From Saprospiraceae bacterium (GTDB lineage: Bacteria > Bacteroidota > Bacteroidia > Chitinophagales > Saprospiraceae): a stretch of 64,000 nt of DNA. Position numbers and translations under genes: made by a program. Of this stretch, positions 53,794 to 62,403 are shown in pieces. The notes under the pieces are model-generated. The model did no database searches. It saw nothing but the letters and a program-made list of their open reading frames with translations, and was not told where the DNA came from. The stretch covers positions 1 to 64,000 of the forward strand of contig JAIYAP010000033.1 of the NCBI GenBank assembly GCA_027488935.1. The letters run 5' to 3'. Position 1 is the first letter of the stretch, and each line of letters opens with the position of its first letter.

Positions 53794-53810
53794 ACTGAAC
53801 ATTGTTTAGT
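53794..53810. promoter_or_regulatory. TetR operator upstream of the regulator gene
   Basis: ACTGAACATTGTTTAGT, with outer TTTACT/AGTAAA symmetry, lies 26 bp upstream of the regulator's ATG. Its reverse complement matches 53041-53057 at 16 of 17 bases. Confidence 0.75.
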
Positions 53811-54414
53811 AAACAACTATTTTTCAAAATTTCCCTTGCGTTTTGAAAGATGGCTGACATTTCCGTGGTATTTTAGCGGATGGAACACTTCATTTTAATG
53901 TACTCATTTTATTGGCCCGCTTTTTGAAAATGTTAAATAGTATTTTTGTACTATTGACTTGTTCAATTTGAATATGAAACTGGTACTGAATATTTGTTTA
54001 AGTTTTTAAAAAAAATAAAATTTAGGCAAAATGAAGCTTGCACAGATGGAATCCCCTCAGTACATTTGTGTGTAGTTTTTTTGGTTGAGTTTTACTCTTC
54101 CCTTTTTTGACGCTTTTTACGTCCAAACACTAGCCGGACGGCATGATGAACCTCAAGTAAATTCACGCTCGTCAAATCCAACCGATAACAATTTTTTTTA
54201 ATTTATCCGCTTCTGCGGATAGCCATATGTATACCCGAACTCTGAAAAAAACAATTTTTGTTGGGCGAATTTTAATCCTCAATACACGCTGAATTCATTT
54301 ACGCTGATCTTAATCATTCATTTTAATCCATCAGTGAAACATTTGCTCAATTTTTTCTTCCTATACAGAGGGCCGCTGAAATATTGCGGCCCTCTGTTAT
54401 ATATATCTGTTTTA
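53811..54414. other. Gene-free region between the TetR gene and polX
   Basis: About 600 bp without a gene. It is AT-rich with only very short open frames (11-14 codons). A small hairpin (TATCCGC/GCGGATA, 54204-54221) and the larger terminator-like hairpin at 54365-54397 are present. The bulk is otherwise featureless. Confidence 0.6.
54365..54397. terminator. GC-rich hairpin after polX
   Basis: ACAGAGGGCCGC (54365-54376) and GCGGCCCTCTGT (54386-54397) form a perfect 12-bp stem. It is 18 bp after the polX stop but has no T run on that side. The plus side is followed by TTATATATATCTGTTTT. Confidence 0.65.
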
Positions 54415-56070
54415 TTATTTATTTATGTAATTTTTAAAACCTTCTAAATCAAGATTGTTAAGGCACTGGCTTGCAGTTAGCGCACCTTTCCGTGCACACA
54501 GTACGCCATACCGAATATCATCATACCCAGCGCGGCTATGCGCATCCGGGTTGATGGCAATCGGAATTCCCCGCTTGGTGGCTTCGGGTATTAAAGTCCA
54601 ATCGAGGTCTAACCGATACGGGTTGGCATTGAGTTCAATCGCTACGTTGTGTTCAGCACAAGCATCCAAAATGACCTCCCAATCTAATGGATATCCTTCC
54701 CGGCTCAACAATAGCCTTCCGGTAGGGTGCCCTAAAATGGTGGTGTACGGGTTTTCAATGGCGCGCAACACCCGGGCGGTCGCTTTTTCGATGCTCATTT
54801 TCAAATTGCTATGCACGGAAGCAATGATAAAATCAAATTTTTCAAGAATCGCCTCCTCATAATCGAGTGCGCCATCATTCAATATATCGCTTTCAATGCC
54901 TTTGAAAATGCGAAACGGTGCCAATTTTTCATTCAACGCATCGATGGCTTCCATTTGTGCCAACACCCGTTCTACTTGCAAACCATTGGCATAAAACGCA
55001 CTTTTACTGTGGTCGGTAATGCCAATATATTGATAACCAAGTTTTTGAGCATAGGTGCACATCTCTTCCAGGCTATGCAGGCCATCGCTCCAGGTCGTAT
55101 GTACGTGCAAAATGCCTTTTATATCCTCGTCCTCTATTAAGGTTGGAAGTTTACCTGCCTGCGCACGTACGAGGATGTCGGCTTGTTCGCGCAATTCAGG
55201 TGCGATAAAGGGTAATCCAACTTTTTCGAAAACCGCCGCTTCGGTATTTATTTGACTAAAATCAATACCCGGTGCCGCTTTTACAAAAGCCTGCACGAAA
55301 GCCGGCGCACCACTTAGCAAAAATTGTTTAGAGCCAAATTCCTCCAGCGCACATTGGTAAATCGTAATGGGTGTGTTGTTTTCCAGCCGCGCCCGGTACA
55401 CCCCATTTTCTTGCCCGTCTAAACGCAATACGGTTTCGTCAAACGCAACAGCAATATCGCCCGCCATGGCTACCAGAATTTCTATTTTTTCTACCACCGA
55501 GCAACGTCGGCGTACTTGTCCGACCACCTCAATTTGCGCCTCGGGCAAGGCCGCAGATAACCGGCTCACCGCAAAATCGGCCTCTGCTTCTGCCGCATCA
55601 TAATGCAACTGATCGCGGCTTCTTAAAAAATATTCCAGTTTCGTTTTCAGGTCTTCCTGCGTTTTCAAACCAAACCCTTTGAACTCCACCAAACGGTTTT
55701 CATTGCAGGCATACCACAACTCACCAATGCTTTCAATACCCATGTCTTGCCAAACCACGCGCACTTTTTTAGGCCCAAAACCATTCACATCCAACATTTC
55801 CACAACACCTGGCGGGGTTTTGGCGCGGTATTTTTCCAAAGCAGGCATTTTTCCGGTTTGGAGCAGGCTGTGGATTTTTTCGGCGATGGCATTTCCAACG
55901 CCTTTAATGGCTAGAATCTCTAGGTCGCTCATTTCTACCAACGGGCGCTCCACTTTGCGCAACGTGAGGTAGGCATTGCGGTAAGATTTGATGCGAAAAC
56001 CATCTTCTTCATGGAGTTCCATCAGGTTGGCCAATTCGTCGAAGGCGTAGGCAATTTCTTTGTTTGACAT
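54415..56070 (-). CDS. polX: PolX-family protein: degraded polymerase site, intact PHP domain
   Basis: 551 residues from the ATG at 56070; an upstream start at 56112 is less likely. Domains: N-terminal helix-hairpin-helix (KEIAYAFDELANLMELHEEDGFR; LEILAIKGVGNAIAEKI), nucleotidyltransferase region (about 100-310), then a PHP domain from LHVHTTWSDGLHSLEEM (His 322 and 324) through ITDHSKSAF, FDFIIASVHSNL, ILGHPTGRLL and INPDAHSRAGYDDIRYG. In the polymerase site the usual metal-binding DxD (as in GDIDIL) is replaced by EKIEIL (194-199), so polymerase activity is doubtful. The PHP nuclease residues look complete. Confidence 0.9.
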   Translation of the reverse strand: MSNKEIAYAFDELANLMELHEEDGFRIKSYRNAYLTLRKVERPLVEMSDLEILAIKGVGNAIAEKIHSLLQTGKMPALEKYRAKTPPGVVEMLDVNGFGPKKVRVVWQDMGIESIGELWYACNENRLVEFKGFGLKTQEDLKTKLEYFLRSRDQLHYDAAEAEADFAVSRLSAALPEAQIEVVGQVRRRCSVVEKIEILVAMAGDIAVAFDETVLRLDGQENGVYRARLENNTPITIYQCALEEFGSKQFLLSGAPAFVQAFVKAAPGIDFSQINTEAAVFEKVGLPFIAPELREQADILVRAQAGKLPTLIEDEDIKGILHVHTTWSDGLHSLEEMCTYAQKLGYQYIGITDHSKSAFYANGLQVERVLAQMEAIDALNEKLAPFRIFKGIESDILNDGALDYEEAILEKFDFIIASVHSNLKMSIEKATARVLRAIENPYTTILGHPTGRLLLSREGYPLDWEVILDACAEHNVAIELNANPYRLDLDWTLIPEATKRGIPIAINPDAHSRAGYDDIRYGVLCARKGALTASQCLNNLDLEGFKNYINK

Positions 56071-56275
56071 GGCAGTTTTACTTGTGAAGCGGCTTTTTGT
56101 TTGGTTTTGCACAAAGGTAGGGTAGGGATTTTAAAATTTAGGCGGAACCTTCTGGTCGCTTTGCACGGTTTTTAAATTAAGCGCGTGTATTTTTGCGGCC
56201 GAAAAAGTCGCCCCGGGCTTTTTATTTTCTGAAAATCAACTTGTAACAAGGCGCTTTGGGCGCTCCCCGCAATTT

Positions 56276-58129
56276 ATGACCCAACTGATTCAACATTTAC
56301 AACAGTCTGTACAAGACGCCGTTGCACATTTATATGGTGAAACCGTCGCATCGAGCAAGGTGCAAATTAATCAAACACCCGCCGAATTCACGGGCGACTA
56401 CTCGGTGGTGGTCTTTCCTTATGTGAAATTGGCCAAAAAAGCACCCGATCAAGTAGCCAACGAAATTGGGACCTATCTTCAGGAGAACCGCCCGGAAGTG
56501 GCCGCGTTTAATGTCATCAAAGGCTTTTTGAACCTCGAAATCGCGAACTCGTTCTGGCAGCAGTTTCTCCAATCCGTATTGGCAGATGCCGCTTTTGGCC
56601 GGCAGCCGCGTTCTGGCCGCAAGGTGATGGTGGAGTTTTCGTCCCCCAATACCAACAAACCCTTGCATTTGGGCCATATTCGAAACATCCTCCTCGGCTG
56701 GTCTTGCAGTAAAATTTTGGACGCCGCCGGTTATGATGTCGTAAAAGTGCAGATTATCAACGACCGCGGTGTGGCCATTTGCAAAAGTATGGTGTCCTGG
56801 CTAAACTGGGGCGAAGGCAAAACGCCGACTTCCGAAAATATCAAGAGCGACCATTTTGTAGGCGATTATTACGTGCTTTTTGAGCAAAAATCAAAAGTGG
56901 AATACGAAACCTGGCAACAAACGGACGTCGCAAAAGCAATTTTTGAAGAAAAACGCAAACCTACCCAGGACGAAAAAACGTTTTTTAAAGACTATAAAAA
57001 CAAGTGGTTCAATGACTTCTCGGTTTTCGGCGCCGAAGTACGCGAAATGTTGCTGAAATGGGAAGCCCACGATCCTGAAACCCTGGCGCTTTGGAAACAA
57101 ATGAATGGCTGGGTATATGCAGGCTTTGAGCAAACCTACAACGACTTGGGGGTTTCCTTTGAAAAGTTGTACTACGAAAGCGACACCTATTTATTAGGGA
57201 AAGATATTGTGGAAGACGGTTTGAGTAAATCAGTATTTTTCCGCAAAGAAGACAGCTCGGTTTGGGTAGACCTCACCGATGCTGGTTTTGACCAAAAAGT
57301 GGTGCTCCGGGCCGATGGAACTTCGGTGTACATCACCCAGGACTTGGGCACGGCGCGCATGCGGTACCAGGATTTCAATTGTGAAAAAATGGTATATGTG
57401 GTAGCAGATGAGCAAAATTACCACTTTTCGGTGCTCTTCGAAATCCTCAAACGCCTGGATGAGCCGTATGCAGCAGGCTTGTACCATTTATCATACGGCC
57501 TGGTAGAATTGCCAACCGGACGTATGAAAACGCGGGAAGGTACGGTCGTAGATGCCGATGACCTGATTACTGAAGTACGGCGCCTCGCCCTCGAAAGCAT
57601 TGAATCTCAAGGAGAAAGCGCGAATGCGGAAGAATCAGTGCGCCTGGATGTAGCCAATAAAGTAGGCATGGCCGCCTTGAAGTATTTTATCATTAAAGTG
57701 CACCCGCACAAAAAAATGATCTTCAATCCGGAGGAATCGGTAGATTTACAAGGTCAAACCGGCCCATACATTCAATATAGTTATGTGCGGATCAATAGTT
57801 TGATGCAGCGGGTGGCCCTGGAAAATATCAACTTGACGATGGCTGACCAGTACCTTGATTTACAGGACGCAGAAAAGGAATTGCTGGTGGCTTTGCACGA
57901 ATATCCAGGTATTTTGCAAAATGCAGCCAACAACTACGATCCATCCCTGATTGCCAATTTCAGTTATAGTTTGGCCAAAAGTTTTCACAAGTTTTGGCAC
58001 GATGTGCGGGTATTTAGCGCCCCAACACCAGAAGCCCGGGCGTTCCGACTTCAATTGAGCAAAGCCGTTGGCCAGGTTTTACAGTCTGCCATGGATTTGT
58101 TGGGCATTGAAATGCCGGAACGTATGTAA
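56276..58129 (+). CDS. argS: Arginyl-tRNA synthetase
   Basis: Class I aminoacyl-tRNA synthetase charging tRNA-Arg. 617 residues. N-terminal Arg-tRNA-synthetase domain, then FSSPNTNKPLHLGHIRNILLG with the HIGH-like HLGH (about 131-134), the KMSKS-equivalent region GRMKTREGTVV, typical of ArgRS, and the C-terminal anticodon-binding DALR domain (SLAKSFHKFWHDVRVF). Single gene in front of glnS (44 bp). Confidence 0.97.
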   Translation: MTQLIQHLQQSVQDAVAHLYGETVASSKVQINQTPAEFTGDYSVVVFPYVKLAKKAPDQVANEIGTYLQENRPEVAAFNVIKGFLNLEIANSFWQQFLQSVLADAAFGRQPRSGRKVMVEFSSPNTNKPLHLGHIRNILLGWSCSKILDAAGYDVVKVQIINDRGVAICKSMVSWLNWGEGKTPTSENIKSDHFVGDYYVLFEQKSKVEYETWQQTDVAKAIFEEKRKPTQDEKTFFKDYKNKWFNDFSVFGAEVREMLLKWEAHDPETLALWKQMNGWVYAGFEQTYNDLGVSFEKLYYESDTYLLGKDIVEDGLSKSVFFRKEDSSVWVDLTDAGFDQKVVLRADGTSVYITQDLGTARMRYQDFNCEKMVYVVADEQNYHFSVLFEILKRLDEPYAAGLYHLSYGLVELPTGRMKTREGTVVDADDLITEVRRLALESIESQGESANAEESVRLDVANKVGMAALKYFIIKVHPHKKMIFNPEESVDLQGQTGPYIQYSYVRINSLMQRVALENINLTMADQYLDLQDAEKELLVALHEYPGILQNAANNYDPSLIANFSYSLAKSFHKFWHDVRVFSAPTPEARAFRLQLSKAVGQVLQSAMDLLGIEMPERM

Positions 58130-58173
58130 CCCAATCTAACACAACACAAAAGGGGCTTGCCCCGCACCCGTTT

Positions 58174-59841
58174 ATGAAAGAACATGTAGCGCCCGAACAA
58201 ATGCACTTTTTGGAGGAAATTGTGGCCGCCGACTTAGCTGCGGGCAAATATGAATCCATTTTAACACGTTTTCCACCTGAACCCAATGGTTATTTGCACA
58301 TTGGGCACTCCAAGAGTATATGCCTGAACTTCGATTTGGCGGCCAAATTTGGTGGAAAAACCAACTTGCGGTACGACGATACCAATCCAAGCACCGAAGA
58401 AACCGAATACGTTGAAAGCATCCTGGCTGATATCCGCTGGCTGGGCTTCGAACCCGCCAATATCTTTTATGCCTCCAATTATTTTGATCAATTGTACGAA
58501 TATGCCAAGCAACTGATTGCTGCAGGCAAAGCATACGTCGATTTTTCAAGTCCGGAGGCGGTTGCATCCATGAAAGGAACACCCACCGAGGCCGGTAAGC
58601 CCAGTCCATACCGCGATACCACCGTGGAAGAAAATCTGGCGCAATTTGAACGGATGAAAAACGGGGAATATCCAGACGGGCATTGCACCTTGCGTGCAAA
58701 AATTGACATGGCAGCGCCCAACATGCACTTGCGCGACCCTTACCTCTACCGCATCAAACACGCACACCACCACCGCACTGGCGACAAATGGTGTATCTAC
58801 CCAATGTACGATTGGGCGCATGGACAAAGCGATAGTATTGAACAAATTACACATTCAATTTGTACGCTGGAGTTTATTCCGCACCGCGATTTGTACAATT
58901 GGTGTATTGAACAATTGGGTATTTTTCCGTCTAAACAATACGAATTTGCGCGTTTGAACCTCACTTATACGGTGATGAGCAAGCGTAAATTGTTGCAATT
59001 GGTGAAAGAAAACTACGTATCCGGCTGGGATGATCCGCGCATGCCGACCATTTCCGGGTTGCGTCGCCGAGGTTTTACCGCCGATAGTATCCGCGACTTT
59101 GCGCGCCGGATTGGGGTGGCCAAACGCGAAAATTTGATCGAATTGTCTTTGCTGGAGTTTTGTGTACGCGAAGATTTGAATAAAAAGGCGTTGCGTCGAT
59201 TTGCGGTGTTAAACCCGATAAAAGTGGTGCTCACCAATTTTCCAGAAGGACAAACCGAGTGGCTGGAAACCGAAAACAACCCGGAAGATCCCGAAGGAGG
59301 CAAACGGCCCCTAGCATTTACCCGCCATTTATGGATAGAGCAGGATGATTTTATGGAAAATCCGCCGCCCAAATATTTCCGCTTGTCACCTGGCGGCATG
59401 GTGCGTTTAAAATCGGCTTTTATCATCAAATGTGAGGACCTCGTAAAGAATGACGCTGGTGAGGTCGTTGAAATTCATTGTTCCTACGTACCTGAAAGCC
59501 GCTCTGGGTCCGATACCAGCGGATTAAAAGTGCAAGGCGTTATCCATTGGTTGGCAGAAGGACATACTGAAACGGCCGAAGTGCGTATGTACGATCGTTT
59601 GTTTCAGGTGGAAGACCCTGCGGCAGAGGAAGATTTCAAGTTGGCGATTAACCCTAATTCGCTGGAAATCATACACAATGCGTTGATTGAACCCGCGTTG
59701 CATACCGCACAGGCGGGGGCGCATTTTCAGTTTACCCGCCTGGGTTATTTTTGTGCAGATCCGGATTCGACCGACCCAAAAAAGGTGTTTAATCGGACCG
59801 TAACCTTAAAAGATTCTTGGGCAAAAGGTCAGAAGAAATAG
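58174..59841 (+). CDS. glnS: Glutaminyl-tRNA synthetase
   Basis: Class I synthetase charging tRNA-Gln. 555 residues. HIGH motif in FPPEPNGYLHIGHSKSI (about 30-46), KMSKS-like VMSKRKLLQLV, and the GlnRS-type beta-barrel anticodon domain with KVVLTNFPEGQTEW and SHSVCP-free length typical of GlnRS. A true GlnRS means this organism does not need the Glu-tRNA(Gln) amidotransferase for glutamine, though such a pathway could coexist. It is followed by a terminator. Confidence 0.96.
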   Translation: MKEHVAPEQMHFLEEIVAADLAAGKYESILTRFPPEPNGYLHIGHSKSICLNFDLAAKFGGKTNLRYDDTNPSTEETEYVESILADIRWLGFEPANIFYASNYFDQLYEYAKQLIAAGKAYVDFSSPEAVASMKGTPTEAGKPSPYRDTTVEENLAQFERMKNGEYPDGHCTLRAKIDMAAPNMHLRDPYLYRIKHAHHHRTGDKWCIYPMYDWAHGQSDSIEQITHSICTLEFIPHRDLYNWCIEQLGIFPSKQYEFARLNLTYTVMSKRKLLQLVKENYVSGWDDPRMPTISGLRRRGFTADSIRDFARRIGVAKRENLIELSLLEFCVREDLNKKALRRFAVLNPIKVVLTNFPEGQTEWLETENNPEDPEGGKRPLAFTRHLWIEQDDFMENPPPKYFRLSPGGMVRLKSAFIIKCEDLVKNDAGEVVEIHCSYVPESRSGSDTSGLKVQGVIHWLAEGHTETAEVRMYDRLFQVEDPAAEEDFKLAINPNSLEIIHNALIEPALHTAQAGAHFQFTRLGYFCADPDSTDPKKVFNRTVTLKDSWAKGQKK

Positions 59842-59891
59842 CTTTTTGGGCAATTACAAGACGGTTTAAATGATTTTATTCTGAAAATAAC

Positions 59892-59924
59892 GCAAGTGGC
59901 CTTACCTTGGCCTTGCTTTTTTTT
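59892..59924 (+). terminator. Rho-independent terminator of glnS
   Basis: GCAAGTGGCC pairs with GGCCTTGC (one bulged base), followed by T8. It lies 51 bp after the glnS stop and ends before the next gene's start. Confidence 0.85.
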
Positions 59925-59940
59925 GTTTCTAAACTCAATT

Positions 59941-61791
59941 ATGATGAAGTTTTCAATGTACAAATCAATTTTAACTGCGTTGTTGCTGTGGGCTGGAATG
60001 CTGCATGCGCAACAACCCGTTCCATTCTGGTCGCAAGATTTTGCTGGTGGTATTCCAGCAGGTTGGACGACAACAGATGCTTCTAACCAGGGTGTATTGT
60101 GGACCTGGTGCTCTAATCCGGAAGCGGGCAACACCGAAGCAGGTTGTTCCCCAATTTTCGATGACGCTTTGAATCTGCAAATTCCTTTTCAGGCTACAAC
60201 TGCAGCAAATGGCTTCATGACGCTTGATTCAGACGAACCGGGTCAATTGTCAACCAACCACAGATCACGCCTGACTACATCCGTAATCGATTGCTCTGGC
60301 AAACCAGCAGTATTCGTTACGTTTCAAACGCATGCTGGTCGTTTTGTGGTGGATTTGGCCGATGGCGCCTTGTTGCAAGTAAGCAATAACGGTGGTACTA
60401 CTTGGACCGATTTTGCTGTATTCCCTGAATTCCGGGAGCGTTGGACACCAAACCCGACTGAGCCTGTAATTGACATTTCTTCTGTAGCGGCAAATCAATC
60501 AAACGTTCGTTTGCGTTGGCAGTGGGAAGGTAACTGGGAGTACTACTGGAACATTGATGATGTTGCACTGTACAACCAAAATCCAACGCCACGAAACAAC
60601 ATTGTTTTAGGCGAGTTTTTCTACCCTGCATCCAGCTTTGCTTCGCCAGTTTCGCAAATTGCCGCAGATACGTTCGGTTTTTATGCTTATTTGTCGAACC
60701 CAGGTTTGTTGACGCAAACCAACGTGACCTTGAAAGCATGGGTTGAAGAAGAAGGTGGCAACATCATTTATCAAGACAGTGTGGTCGTGCCTGGTTTGGC
60801 ACCCGGCGTAGTAGACAGCGCAATTATCCTGAACAATGTGTTTGCACCTGAGTTGTCAGTTGGTTTATACTACATAAATTATAGTGTACGTGCCGATTCA
60901 GCAGACCAGCGTCCATTGGACAATGGCGGAAGAACCCCATTTGTGGTAACGGATAACACATTTTCAAAAGAAAATGTGCCAGAAACTGCAACACGTACCG
61001 GTCAGGATATTGCCTGGAGTGTTGGTAACAACTACCGCATCACTTCTGGTTTGTTGGAAAAATATGTAGCCCAAACGGCTTCGTTCTCTTTCGGTACCGA
61101 TCCAGCCGAATTGCCTATTGAAAGTGTAAAAGGTACTGTTGAATTATTTAAAGTAAACGACGATGTACCAGCAAACTTTGCCGGTTTTGACCGCACGCAA
61201 TTGTTTAGCGGTAGTTTGACTTGGGTTGGTTATGCCGACTACGTTGCACCTGCTGGTATCCAAAATGGCGATTTACAAACCATTGATTTGTTGGACCTGA
61301 ATACAGGTTTGACTGGCATTGAACTGGAATCTGGTGCGCGCTATTTCTTGATGATGGATTACCCAACAGAATCAAGACAGGTTAACCACTTCTTTAACAA
61401 AACGATCAAGTATGTAGACGTGGTAAGCACCATGGTGTTTACGGACCAGTGGTACTTGGCAGGTTTCGGTAACGACTTTGCTGCCGTAATGCGCATGGAC
61501 ATTGCCTTGTCTTCTTCAACGGATGAAAAAGCATTGGCAGATAACGTGATGAACGTTTTCCCGAACCCGGTAAATGACGTTGTACGTTTGAAAGTTGAAT
61601 TCGAACAAGCGACCGATGCAACCATCACCATCGCACAGTTGGATGGCCGTGTGATTCGTTACGAAAACCGCGAAGGTTTGACCAACGAAACATTGAGCTA
61701 CGAATTGCCAAGTTTGGCTTCAGGTACTTACCTGGCGCGTATCGCTACAAAAGAAGGTACAAAAACCAAGAAATTTGTAGTGTTGCACTAA
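59941..61791 (+). CDS. T9SS-secreted multidomain protein
   Basis: 616 residues from the ATG at 59941 (59944 also possible). Signal peptide MMKFSMYKSILTALLLWAGMLHAQ. The first part (about 30-210) is a jelly-roll-like segment (WSQDFAGGIPAGWTTTD; VFVTFQTHAGRF) as in MAM/adhesin domains. A central beta-rich region follows. The C-terminus is a type IX secretion sorting domain: VFPNPVNDVVRLKVE, ELPSLASGTYLARI and KTKKFVVLH. It should be exported across the outer membrane and anchored or released. The ligand is unknown. Confidence 0.88.
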   Translation: MMKFSMYKSILTALLLWAGMLHAQQPVPFWSQDFAGGIPAGWTTTDASNQGVLWTWCSNPEAGNTEAGCSPIFDDALNLQIPFQATTAANGFMTLDSDEPGQLSTNHRSRLTTSVIDCSGKPAVFVTFQTHAGRFVVDLADGALLQVSNNGGTTWTDFAVFPEFRERWTPNPTEPVIDISSVAANQSNVRLRWQWEGNWEYYWNIDDVALYNQNPTPRNNIVLGEFFYPASSFASPVSQIAADTFGFYAYLSNPGLLTQTNVTLKAWVEEEGGNIIYQDSVVVPGLAPGVVDSAIILNNVFAPELSVGLYYINYSVRADSADQRPLDNGGRTPFVVTDNTFSKENVPETATRTGQDIAWSVGNNYRITSGLLEKYVAQTASFSFGTDPAELPIESVKGTVELFKVNDDVPANFAGFDRTQLFSGSLTWVGYADYVAPAGIQNGDLQTIDLLDLNTGLTGIELESGARYFLMMDYPTESRQVNHFFNKTIKYVDVVSTMVFTDQWYLAGFGNDFAAVMRMDIALSSSTDEKALADNVMNVFPNPVNDVVRLKVEFEQATDATITIAQLDGRVIRYENREGLTNETLSYELPSLASGTYLARIATKEGTKTKKFVVLH

Positions 61792-61841
61792 GCACCTATT
61801 TCGACTAGGCACTACTTGGTGCCAGCCGCTTAATAATACTT

Positions 61842-61905
61842 AAGGCTGCCTCAAACATAATTCAGATCCTAAAAATCTGGCTTGTGTTTGGGCCAGCCTT
61901 TTTTT
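61842..61905 (+). terminator. Terminator of the T9SS gene
   Basis: AAGGCTG pairs with CAGCCTT and CAAACA with TGTTTG, with small internal loops, followed by a T run. The start AAGGCTGCCTCAAA is shared with the terminator at 27064. Confidence 0.8.
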
Positions 61906-61930
61906 GAGTTTCACCCTAGGAAAGTAGTAC

Positions 61931-61969
61931 AAAAAAAAAGTCCCCCTCCAAGCTTTCTCGGAGAAGGAC
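61931..61969 (-). terminator. Orphan terminator on the minus strand
   Basis: On the minus strand GTCCTTCTCC (from 61969) and GGAGGGGGAC form a 10-bp stem with two T-G wobbles, followed by T9 (61939-61931). No coding gene precedes it on that strand, so a short minus-strand RNA may end here. Confidence 0.8.
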
Positions 61970-62403
61970 GTCATCAAAACACGCTTCATTTATCTTAAGC
62001 CATATCACTAGATGGCATCATATCGAATTCACATTTGCAAAGGTAAGTGTGTTTCGCATTTTTTCACAACCATGACTTGAAAAAAAATTACATATTTTTA
62101 ATCAATATTTAAATTGAATTGTAAATCACATGGTAACATAACAATAGTCTTGTAAAAAACATGACTATGTCGTGCATTTTAAAACCCTTAATTGCCTGTT
62201 TTTTATGTAATATGTCGCTAATCTTGCAAATTCGTACCGTTTAGTAGCAATACTACACATCTTTGGTGACACATTTATGTCAAAATAAATTCCTCTATTT
62301 CTAGTATCAAACTCTTTGCGAACTTTGGCACTTCAATGTTATACTTTCATCGCACTGGATTTATAAAACGATCTTATTCGTTTCAAATAATCCAATTCAA
62401 TTT

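Larger units (their letters stand above)
61792..62403. other. Gene-free region before pyrC
   Basis: Contains the T9SS gene's terminator (61842-61905), a second, oppositely directed terminator (61931-61969) with no minus-strand gene in front of it, and minus-strand promoter-like boxes near 62281-62311. AACTTTGG and CTCTTTG near 62315-62326 could serve pyrC on the plus strand. Confidence 0.65.

Noticed and set aside
54365-54414. A plus-strand small RNA ending at the 54365 hairpin
   Set aside because: The hairpin is adjacent to the polX stop, the plus-side T run is weak, and no promoter-like sequence or structure was seen before it.
59896-59940. GTG at 59896 as start of the T9SS protein
   Set aside because: It lies inside the glnS terminator stem and would add residues before a good signal peptide; ATG at 59941 fits better.
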